DNA of 16,521 nucleotides, taken from assembly GCA_035483795.1 (NCBI GenBank), contig DATHPP010000308.1, forward strand, positions 1-16,521, given 5' to 3'. Under the pieces are notes generated by a model. That model had not been told where the DNA came from and did not search any database. It worked only from the letters and a program-made list of their open reading frames with translations. How positions within the stretch are numbered: the stretch's first letter is position 1; each line of letters opens with the position of its first letter. Shown here piece after piece: positions 7,601 through 13,304 of the stretch. The stretch is from DASXMX01 sp035483795. Its GTDB lineage: Bacteria > Planctomycetota > Phycisphaerae > Tepidisphaerales > Tepidisphaeraceae. The translations under genes and the position numbers were made by a program.

Positions 7601-9393
7601 TCCCCTACAACGAAACCAACGACACCGCCACCATCAATGGAATTCCGGTCACGCAAGCGGGCGGCGTGTGGAACGGACAGCTCGTCATCGCCAGCAACGA
7701 TCCCCTGAACCCGACGCGCACCGTGCAACTGGCCGGCTACTGGCAGCACACCAGCGAGAACGAGAACGAGCCGGGCATGCAGACGATCGTCAACCTGTTG
7801 TTCGGATACCAGACCAACATTTCCAACAACCTTCAGCCAGACCTTCCCAACAACGACGCGGCGCATCAGCCGACGTATTACGGCGAGGAGGTCGCTTCGG
7901 CGTACTGGAATGCCGCCGACCCGACGCAGCCGGTCAGCGTCGTGCAGCTCGACGCGTATCACAACCAGTACGACCCGACGACCGGCAACCCCACCGCCGC
8001 CACCCTCCTCTGGTACAATAAGGGCGGCGGTCTGAACACGCTGTTCCAGAATTCGACTGGTAACGGGCAGACCCTGTTCCCCAGCAAGAACACCGGCGGC
8101 GTCGCCGCGGGAAGCTTCACTCCCAACGGGACCTTCGGCTGGAACCTCGACGGGGAAAACAGCCTCGACAGCGCCAACACCACCGACATCAACATGTTCG
8201 GCCGGACCGGGCATGCCGTGCGGTTCTATCCCGTCCGCGACAGTGCCGGAAACATCGTACCAAACCAGTGGCTGATGGTGATGGACTACGAGGGCGGGCA
8301 GTACGACAACAGCGATTTCCAGGACCTGGTGTATCTGGTCAGCAACATGCGGCCGGCGGCTTCGCCGCCCACCCCGGCCGACGTCTTTGCCGCGCCGGCG
8401 CCCAGCGGTGGCGTCACGATCCAGTGGTCGCCCGACTCGTACGGCGGCTCGGTCGGTTACGACGTCTACCGCGCCTCCGCGCCCAATGGCCCCTTCATCA
8501 AGATCAATCCGTCTTCGTCATCGCAAACGGGGTTCACCGACCTCAATGCGCCGGTGGGGACGACGGTTTACTACCACGTTGTGGCGGTGGACCTGAGCAC
8601 GGGCGCGCAATCGCTTGCCGCCAGCGCCCATGCCGCCGCCATCAGTGCGGGTACGACGCCGACCGGCCTGCCCGCGCCGTCCAGTCTCCTGGCGACGGTG
8701 AATGCCGACGGCTCGATCACGTTGACCTGGACCCCTTCGCCAGGCGCGGCGGATTATCACGTCGAACGGCTGGCCCCCGGCGATACCGTCTTCAAGGAGA
8801 TTGCCACCGGCATCACCGGCAACAGCTACACCGACACCGGACTCACCGCCGGCGACACCTATGAGTATCGCATCCGCGCCGAAAACGCCGGCACGCTCTC
8901 CGCCTACAGCACCGTTGCCACCGCGACCGTTCCCTCCAACAGCGGTCAAGGCGGCGGAGGCACGGGCGGGGGCGGCACGGGAGGCGGTGGAGGAAACGTC
9001 GGCGGCGGTACGGGCGGAGGCGTCCCGGTCATCACCGTCACCTCCAACTTCGGCGCCGTCGCCCGCGGGTCGCGCCGCTACCGCGGCGCCCTCACTCCCG
9101 CCGCCGGCATCGATTACTTCTCTTTTACTCTTACCGCTTTCTCCAAAACCATCATCAACCTTTCCGGTCTGAAGGCGAACGCCGATCTCGAGCTGGTCGA
9201 CGCGAGCGGCCACGTCCTGGCCGGCTCCCATCATCCCAAAAAACGTCCCGAGTCGCTCAACCTCAAGCTCAACGCCGGCGCCTACTACATCAAAGCTTAC
9301 CTGATCGACAACGTCGCGACGCCGTTCCTCACGCAGTTGTCGGTGAGCCCCATTCATGTGAAGAGTCCAAAGACCGGGCATAAGCGGCGTTGA
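4663..9393 (+). CDS. Giant LEPR-XLL multidomain secreted protein with sorbosone-dehydrogenase-like propeller
   Basis: A 1576-residue protein probably exported to the cell surface. Order of parts: a basic start and LEPR-XLL motif ETLENRCLLSG (18-28); a Big_5/SbsA-like Ig domain (about 33-130, ending SETFTTG); a beta-propeller resembling glucose/sorbosone dehydrogenases (about 143-546; FGPDGALYFDQA, YATGVRNAFDLLWTSDGHLLAPVNG, DPATGFLYVAEL); an ASH/choice-of-anchor-D-like domain (548-666); an unrecognised domain (668-869); a second ASH-like domain (872-1027); a second copy of the unrecognised domain (1030-1232); two fibronectin type III domains (about 1237-1330 and 1337-1427); a glycine-rich linker (about 1426-1455); and a PPC-like C-terminal domain (about 1455-1565) ending in basic residues. 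Enzyme activity of the propeller is not certain. The start ATG puts the motif 17 residues in, as usual for the family. It is transcribed away from the kinase gene. No frame break is visible. Confidence 0.9.
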   Translation: MPVKKVSRLARSIRPAIETLENRCLLSGNATVTTVDPMPNATGIPRDSAVTADFFFPNGALNSNTVTNGTVMLYRTSDHSPVPAVVNTTGGNDAVILQPSVLLDADTSYTFQITNGVIDNTGATVTPFSETFTTGTGGATVNPNIAFQQVALPNTANIPFTTVRVGPDHALWAGAEDGRIFRYPINADGTLGTAQVITSLQTANNGPRLLTGFTFDPASTASNPILWVSNGAYTFTNAPDFSSKITRMSGPGLATVQDVVVDLPRSVSDHLTDQPVFGPDGALYFDQAAMNSMGGQDIVWGNRPEHLLSAAILRLDTTAALALGHPLDVLTPDAGGTYNPNAPGAPLTIYATGVRNAFDLLWTSDGHLLAPVNGASAGGNTPAGPGVPALTQVQQVEPDYLYNITSGGYYGHPDPVRNQFVLDGGNPTAGIDPAEITAYPVGTQPDPNYQFPVYDFGLHRSADGIIQYTGNAFGGALNGMILVTEYSAGDDIVALTPGANGRIASAQHNIAGLSGFQNPLNLAEDPATGFLYVAELGGQRITLLVPVPPHPSVTLNSNVIAFNSVVAGNAGAGPSHAESVTIGNTGTLPLTLSGYSIVNDPSSPTQDASTFSLTSQPATVAPGGSVTVSLVYNATVLGLQEALLQIQTNDPAKPQLTIQLHGIGAQGLFGTLEPSLVQVLRANDIPTIVGAGPNDVNINQSQYPGNPDPSSTEVPMQRLVKAGAGPVTITPLASFNSSVPTTVRFGYYTPGDPTNQSELFTIGQNDAQTVNPTALGATSFDPGGGAFSLYAAFPGTSTPNNSPDVHYSEDAFNTLDPAHPRKFRFFPLENPDGTMVGNAYVVAVEDYNSPQFNSFVNFVGIIRNVKPATDAVGAPVLGLTNLDGFPSNTRMVFNRIQQPNPVNPPGFVDAVHDTATLQINNSGDQPLIISALTLQDIVNGQAVASTNWQIDNPPALPATVAPGGTLALKIHFIAQSAPAVPYNETNDTATINGIPVTQAGGVWNGQLVIASNDPLNPTRTVQLAGYWQHTSENENEPGMQTIVNLLFGYQTNISNNLQPDLPNNDAAHQPTYYGEEVASAYWNAADPTQPVSVVQLDAYHNQYDPTTGNPTAATLLWYNKGGGLNTLFQNSTGNGQTLFPSKNTGGVAAGSFTPNGTFGWNLDGENSLDSANTTDINMFGRTGHAVRFYPVRDSAGNIVPNQWLMVMDYEGGQYDNSDFQDLVYLVSNMRPAASPPTPADVFAAPAPSGGVTIQWSPDSYGGSVGYDVYRASAPNGPFIKINPSSSSQTGFTDLNAPVGTTVYYHVVAVDLSTGAQSLAASAHAAAISAGTTPTGLPAPSSLLATVNADGSITLTWTPSPGAADYHVERLAPGDTVFKEIATGITGNSYTDTGLTAGDTYEYRIRAENAGTLSAYSTVATATVPSNSGQGGGGTGGGGTGGGGGNVGGGTGGGVPVITVTSNFGAVARGSRRYRGALTPAAGIDYFSFTLTAFSKTIINLSGLKANADLELVDASGHVLAGSHHPKKRPESLNLKLNAGAYYIKAYLIDNVATPFLTQLSVSPIHVKSPKTGHKRR

Positions 9394-9437
9394 TCGTTCG
9401 CGGTCGTGACACATTCGGGGACAGCAGTGTCCGGCCT

Positions 9438-9460
9438 TTCGTGGCACGGCTTTCTAACTC
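9438..9460. repeat. Partial copy of the CACGGGTT repeat
   Basis: These 23 bases match 9495-9517 with two differences (C for G at 9450 and T for C at 9459). The right half of the hairpin is missing, so it looks like a degenerate or truncated copy in direct orientation. Confidence 0.6.
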
Positions 9461-9495
9461 AAACTGAGCGGTTTCATCTGGCGCGAACCGTTTTT

Positions 9496-9696
9496 TCGTG
9501 GCACGGGTTTCTAACCCGTGCGTCGGTGAAGTCGTTCAACCGGCAGCGGTTTTGGTGTGGGAAAACCAAGTTCCATTAGCGCGCTCAACGCGGCTTCAGC
9601 ACAGAAGCACGCGGCAAGGCAAGGTGGTTTTCCCACACCAAGACCGGCGTCAGTTCAACGACTCGCTCGTCCACGGGTTGGAAACCCGTGCCACGA
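9496..9696. repeat. Long imperfect inverted repeat, REP-doublet or MITE-like
   Basis: The left arm (9496-9568) and right arm (9625-9696) are imperfect reverse complements over about 70 bp. The inner 17 bases (TTGGTGTGGGAAAACCA at 9552-9568 and its complement at 9625-9641) are perfect. Each outer end carries the 19-nt hairpin CACGGGTT-N3-AACCCGTG (9502-9520 and 9672-9690). The 56-bp centre holds no gene. No flanking target duplication is obvious. Structure certain; mobile origin inferred. Confidence 0.8.
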
Positions 9697-9733
9697 GAAA
9701 GGCGGATCGCGTAACTCAAAACCGCGCTGGCAA

Positions 9734-9781
9734 AAAACGTTCAGTTTTGTTCAAAACGTTCAGTTTTCGTCAAAATGTTCA
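9734..9781. repeat. 19-bp period AT-rich array (about 2.5 copies)
   Basis: AAAACGTTCAGTTTT occurs at 9734-9748 and 9753-9767, and a third partial copy AAAATGTTC starts at 9772, giving a constant 19-bp spacing. The tract is notably AT-rich compared with its surroundings. Regular spacing near two helical turns resembles iterons or a repeated operator, but no replication or regulator gene is adjacent. Confidence 0.75.
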
Positions 9782-9857
9782 TCGACGGGGCGAGAGGCGT
9801 GGCCCGAAGTGTCACGAACCCGACGTTCGCGATCGCGTTGCAGAAACTGGATTTTGA

Positions 9858-10174
9858 GCAGATCGCGAGCAAACCGATCCGAAAGAGCAGGTCGAAATCG
9901 TTCGGAAGGTATACGAAGGAAGCGGGGAGGGCATCGGGAACGTGCTGGACGTCCTGTCGGTTTCCGATGCGGAGGGCCCTTCCATACCCGCCCACTGGGA
10001 AACGAGGAGATGGTCGAACTGTTCGGAACTTCGACACCGACCCTCAACCAAGCTACGTCGAGCGAGAGCACCATGTACACACGGATTGAGCGAGGTGAGA
10101 GCGTCTGTTTCCCGATCTACAATGAGCGACAAAAGCCGGTCGGATGGCGGTTCATCGGATACACCGTGGATTGA
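9858..10174 (+). pseudogene. Possible frameshifted gene remnant
   Basis: Two overlapping frames read like protein in succession. The first, from 9858, gives EQVEIVRKVYEGSGEGIG and NVLDVLSVSDAEGPSIP, then turns arginine-rich near 9995. From there the next frame gives GNEEMVELFGTSTPTLNQ and ends in GERGESVCFP-like text and KPVGWRFIGYTVD at a TGA (10172-10174). One frameshift near 9995 would join them. No family is recognised, no start or ribosome site is clear, and chance remains possible. Confidence 0.2.
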
Positions 10175-10352
10175 GGACATACAGCACGGACTCATCCCGT
10201 GCGACGCGGTGTCACTGCCGGGGGCGCTCGTGGCAATCTATGTGGGGCGAATCATCAATCGACGATTGCGGGGGCATGCATTTCTGATCTACCTTCACGT
10301 CGGGTTGATCGCCGTGGGCGGGGTGTTGCTGGCACAAGCCAATGGCATCTGA
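10122..10352 (+). CDS. Hypothetical small membrane protein (doubtful)
   Basis: A possible 76-residue protein with a polar N-terminus (MSDKSRSDGGSSD) and two hydrophobic stretches (AVSLPGALVAIYVGRII and HAFLIYLHVGLIAVGGVLLA) separated by a basic NRRLRG turn, as in a two-helix membrane hairpin. No Shine-Dalgarno sequence precedes the ATG. It overlaps the tail of a possible frameshifted remnant. The same frame is open back to 9858 but arginine-rich between. The gene is followed at once by the 10369-10481 inverted repeat, which could end its transcript. No family recognised; it may be spurious. Confidence 0.3.
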   Translation: MSDKSRSDGGSSDTPWIEDIQHGLIPCDAVSLPGALVAIYVGRIINRRLRGHAFLIYLHVGLIAVGGVLLAQANGI

Positions 10353-10368
10353 TTCAAAGAATGGCATT

Positions 10369-10481
10369 GGCGGGCGGTGCAACGCTTTGCAACGCAACAA
10401 AATGCAACGTATTTCGGTCTTCCCGGCGTGGAAAGGCCCGAAATATGTTGCAAAACGTTGCAAAGTGTTGCACCGCCCGCC
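10369..10481. repeat. 113-bp near-palindromic inverted repeat with TGCAAC motifs
   Basis: The arms at 10369-10417 and 10438-10481 are reverse complements apart from a few changes and a short insertion in the left arm, and enclose a 20-bp loop. Outer ends are GGCGGGCGGTGCAAC and its complement; inner ends are ATTTCGG and CCGAAAT. TGCAACG-like hexamers recur three times per arm. It starts 16 bp past the permease stop codon, so it could act as a bidirectional terminator. It is unrelated in sequence to the CACGGGTT family. Confidence 0.8.
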
Positions 10482-10496
10482 GCGCCTCGCGTTCGC

Positions 10497-11423
10497 TCAC
10501 GCCCTGGCCGTTACGTCGATTCGGGGGTCGATGAAGACGTAGCCGATGTCGACCAGCAAATTGAATGTGAGCAGGAAGACCGAATAGACCATGACCGTTC
10601 CAAGGATCATGGTCTGGTCGCGGTTGGTGACGGAATTGACGAAGTGAACGCCGAGGCCGGGAACGTTGAAGACTTTTTCGATGATGAAGGAACCGGTAAG
10701 CGTGGCGGCGGCGGCGGGACCGAGAAAACTGAACACCGGCAAAAACGCGTTGCGGAAACAGTGCCGCCAGATCACCGTCCGCCGCGCCAGCCCCTTGGCG
10801 CGGGCGGTGCGGACAAAATCGGCGCTGAGCACGTCGATCATGCTGGCGCGGGTCAGCCGCGCGATGTACGCCAGCGGCATCAGCGCCAGCGCGAACGCCG
10901 GCAGAACCATGTCGCTGAAATGCCCCCATCCCCCGGCGGGAAACCAATGCAGCTTGTCGCTGAAGATGACGATCAACGCGCCCGCGACGACGAAGCCCGG
11001 CAGGCTGATGCCGATCAGCGCGAAAAACAGGCTCGCGTAGTCGAATGGTCCGCCCTGCCGCACCGCGGCCAGCGTCCCCACGAATGAGCCGACGATCAAC
11101 GCGATCGTCATCGCGAACAACCCCAGCGTGATCGAGACCGGCAGCGACGAGCGCAGCACGTCGTTCACGCTCCAGCCCTTGTAGACCATGCTCGGCCCCA
11201 GATCGCCCTGCACCATCTTCCACGGGTACCAGGCCAGGAACTTGTACCAGCGGTCGGCGTGGAACTGCTTCTTGAGCTGCTCCATGGCGACCGGATCCAT
11301 CTTCCGCTCGGTCTGCTCGAAGGGCGAGCCAGGCGCGAGCCACGCCAGGGCGAAGGTGATCAGGTAGATCACCGCCAGAATCAGCGGAAACTGCACCAGT
11401 CGCCAGAGGATGAACTTGGCCAT
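10497..11423 (-). CDS. Oligopeptide ABC transporter permease, OppB/DppB family
   Basis: A 308-residue inner-membrane permease that would import peptides or similar solutes with OppA-like binding proteins. It has an N-terminal helix (about 8-30), the family segment GDLGPSMVYKGWSVNDVL (74-91) and the cytoplasmic coupling loop ARLTRASMIDVLSADFVRTA to RNAFLPV (about 188-230) that contacts the ATPase. It also has the C-terminal segment EKVFNVPGLG and several further membrane helices. Length is normal for OppB. I chose the ATG at 11423 (MAKFILWRLVQF); an in-frame GTG at 11438 lies inside a repeat element. No good ribosome site is seen. It follows the OppA-like gene, with 125 bp between them containing a repeat. 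The partner permease OppC and ATPases OppD/F, which normally follow, are absent. Confidence 0.92.
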   Translation of the reverse strand: MAKFILWRLVQFPLILAVIYLITFALAWLAPGSPFEQTERKMDPVAMEQLKKQFHADRWYKFLAWYPWKMVQGDLGPSMVYKGWSVNDVLRSSLPVSITLGLFAMTIALIVGSFVGTLAAVRQGGPFDYASLFFALIGISLPGFVVAGALIVIFSDKLHWFPAGGWGHFSDMVLPAFALALMPLAYIARLTRASMIDVLSADFVRTARAKGLARRTVIWRHCFRNAFLPVFSFLGPAAAATLTGSFIIEKVFNVPGLGVHFVNSVTNRDQTMILGTVMVYSVFLLTFNLLVDIGYVFIDPRIDVTARA

Positions 11424-11430
11424 GGGTTCT

Positions 11431-11532
11431 TGTGACACGGGTTTTTAACCCGTGCCGACGAGCTTCGCATTCGGTTGACGCAGATCGCTCAATGATCTGC
11501 GCACCAGGCACGGGTTGAAAACCCGTGTCACA
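11431..11532. repeat. REP-doublet-like element between the OppA and OppB genes
   Basis: Arms at 11431-11456 and 11507-11532 are 26-bp inverted repeats with one mismatch. Each arm contains the 19-nt hairpin CACGGGTT-N3-AACCCGTG (11436-11454 and 11509-11527). The centre holds another hairpin, CGCAGATC (11479-11486) with GATCTGCG (11494-11501). The hairpins match those at 9502-9520 and 9672-9690, so this is a dispersed family. Its place between two cistrons could alter mRNA stability or relative expression, as known for E. coli REP/BIME elements. Confidence 0.85.
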
Positions 11533-11548
11533 GGGTGAGCCATCGCAC

Positions 11549-13258
11549 TTATCTTCGCGCCGCGGCGCTACTTCGATCGACCCAGATTGCCTGCATCATC
11601 ACCATCAATCGCGAGTCCAGGGGAATTCCATGGACGTTGTCGCGAAACAGATAGTGGCCCACATACTGGTAGAGCGGGAGGATCGGCGCATCTTCGAGCA
11701 GCATGTTCTCGGCCTCGGCCAGAATCTTGAAACGCTTGTGGGGGTCTATCTCGAGCTCGGCCTTGTGGAGCAGGTCGTCATAGGCCGGGACGCGCCAATC
11801 GGGGTCGTTGTTGTCGCTGGCGGACTTGAAGACGTCGGTGAAGGTCGTGGGGTCGTAGTAGTCGCCGTACCAGCTTGCCCGGCCAATATTGAATTCGTGG
11901 TTGTGCAGGCGTTCGCCGAACACCTTGACCTCGACGGCCTCCAGCTCGAGATCGACGCCGAGGTTCTCCTGCCACTGCCGGCGGAGCACCTGGGCGATCT
12001 GCCCGTGCTGCGAAAAGTCGCTGTTGAACATCAGGCGCAGACGCGGGAAGTTGGCGCCGCCGGGATAGCCCGCCTCGGCCATCAGCCGCCGCGCCTCAGG
12101 CAGGTCGTACGGAAGCCCGGGCGGCGAAGGATAGTCGGCAAAAGAGCCGTGCGGAACCAGAGTCGTGGTGATCGGCTCGCCGGTCCGGGTGACGTTGCGG
12201 ACGATCGGCTCCTTGTCGATGGCCATGCAGAACGCCCGCCGCACGCGCCGGTCGGCAAACGGGTTTTTCGTTCCGTCCTTGAGCTTCGGCTCGCAGTTGA
12301 AATCGTAAAAGTAGGTGCCGAAGTTGGGGAAAACCTTGAGCTCGGGCCGGTTCTTCAGGAGCAGGTCGGCGGCCATGTCGTTGTCCATGTCGGCCAGCCA
12401 GTCGACCTCGCCGCTGTCGTAAGCGCGGAACGCGGCCATCTGGTCGTCGATGTAGATCTGGTCGATGATCGCGCTGCGGACGTTCCTGCGGTCCCAGTAG
12501 TGGTCATTGGCAATCATGCGGAGCCGGCGCTTGAAGCTCCAGTCGGCCAGGCGATAGGGACCGTTGGTCACCAGGTGCGGTGGACGGGTGAACGCCTGAT
12601 CGTATGAGGCCACATAATTCTTCTTCTCGCTATCCCACTGCGCGAACGGCCGCATGCTCGGCTCGTGCTGCGGAAAAAACGTGGGAAACGCGCACAGCGA
12701 ATAGAAGAACACGACCGGCTGCGCCAGCGTCACCCGCAACGTCCTGGCGTCCAGCGCCTCGACCCCGACGGTTTTGAAATCGGGCGGTGGAACATTTTTG
12801 CCCGCGGCGATCTGTTGCTTCCAGTTCTGGAAGGCCAGCTCGTAGTCGCCCGCGCCCTTGAGGTAGTGGACCAGGTACGTGTATTCGCCGGGCTGTTCCA
12901 GCAACCGGCGCCAGGCAAATAGAAAATCGCCGGCGGTCAGATCGTCGCCATTCGACCAGCGCGCCTCGGGGCGGATGTGAAATGTGTAAACCGTCTGCTC
13001 TTTGTTTACCTCGGGGGCAAAGGCGCTGCCGGGGATTGGCTTGAGCGTTACCGGATCGCAGGTGTACAAACCTTCCCAGAGGCAGTAGGCGATGCGCATG
13101 TCCTGTTGCCAGGACATCACACCAAGGTCCAAAGTTTTGTTGTCCCCGCGGGCGTTGAAGATGAAATCGGCCGCAGGTCCCTGCCCCTTGTTCGACCAGA
13201 CCACCGCCCCCGCCACCAATCCCAGCAGCGCCAGCGGAATGATCAAAAGACGGAGCAC
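11549..13258 (-). CDS. Oligopeptide ABC transporter substrate-binding protein, OppA/SBP_bac_5 family
   Basis: A 569-residue extracytoplasmic binding protein. Residues 1-22 are a hydrophobic segment (LLIIPLALLGLVAGAVVW) without a lipobox cysteine, so it is either an uncleaved anchor or a Sec signal rather than a lipoprotein signal. The mature part has family segments: RIAYCLWEGLYTCDPVTLKPIPG (about 55-77), YTFHIRPEARWSNGDDLTAGDFLFAWRRLL (91-120), NGPYRLADW, RRAFCMAIDKEPIV and a C-terminal ILPLYQYVGHYL. It should bind peptides or related solutes for the adjacent permease. The first available start is GTG at 13258; no good Shine-Dalgarno is seen, so the start is uncertain. It lies 46 bp downstream of the secreted helical protein gene, suggesting an operon. 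OppD and OppF are not present. Confidence 0.92.
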   Translation of the reverse strand: MLRLLIIPLALLGLVAGAVVWSNKGQGPAADFIFNARGDNKTLDLGVMSWQQDMRIAYCLWEGLYTCDPVTLKPIPGSAFAPEVNKEQTVYTFHIRPEARWSNGDDLTAGDFLFAWRRLLEQPGEYTYLVHYLKGAGDYELAFQNWKQQIAAGKNVPPPDFKTVGVEALDARTLRVTLAQPVVFFYSLCAFPTFFPQHEPSMRPFAQWDSEKKNYVASYDQAFTRPPHLVTNGPYRLADWSFKRRLRMIANDHYWDRRNVRSAIIDQIYIDDQMAAFRAYDSGEVDWLADMDNDMAADLLLKNRPELKVFPNFGTYFYDFNCEPKLKDGTKNPFADRRVRRAFCMAIDKEPIVRNVTRTGEPITTTLVPHGSFADYPSPPGLPYDLPEARRLMAEAGYPGGANFPRLRLMFNSDFSQHGQIAQVLRRQWQENLGVDLELEAVEVKVFGERLHNHEFNIGRASWYGDYYDPTTFTDVFKSASDNNDPDWRVPAYDDLLHKAELEIDPHKRFKILAEAENMLLEDAPILPLYQYVGHYLFRDNVHGIPLDSRLMVMMQAIWVDRSSAAARR

Positions 13259-13304
13259 GCCCGCGAACTTACCAGAAATATGGGAAAGGGAAACCTCGAG
13301 AGCT

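Larger units (their letters stand above)
9394..10496. other. 1.1-kb region without a convincing gene, rich in repeats
   Basis: This stretch separates the convergent ends of the 1576-residue gene and the permease gene. It contains a small hairpin (GGACA/TGTCC, 9420-9433), a truncated repeat copy (9438-9460), a long inverted repeat (9496-9696), a 19-bp period array (9734-9781), open but unconvincing frames (9858-10352) and a second inverted repeat (10369-10481). The accumulation of palindromes and broken-looking frames suggests a hotspot for insertion or decay. Confidence 0.7.

Noticed and set aside
6487..8214. 575-codon open frame antisense to the same gene
   Set aside because: Same reason: a composition-driven antisense frame without domains or a ribosome site.
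9496..9696. Insertion sequence with transposase
   Set aside because: The centre is only 56 bp and holds no coding capacity, so it can only be a non-autonomous element.
9734..9781. CRISPR-like array
   Set aside because: The spacing is 19 bp with no unique spacers between long repeats and no cas genes are present, so it is a short tandem array instead.
10354..11511. 385-codon minus-strand frame overlapping the permease
   Set aside because: Another frame of the same strand; the permease frame has the OppB motifs and this one is basic and low in complexity.
11525..12607. 360-codon plus-strand frame over the OppA-like gene
   Set aside because: Antisense to conserved SBP_bac_5 sequence, with no motif of its own.
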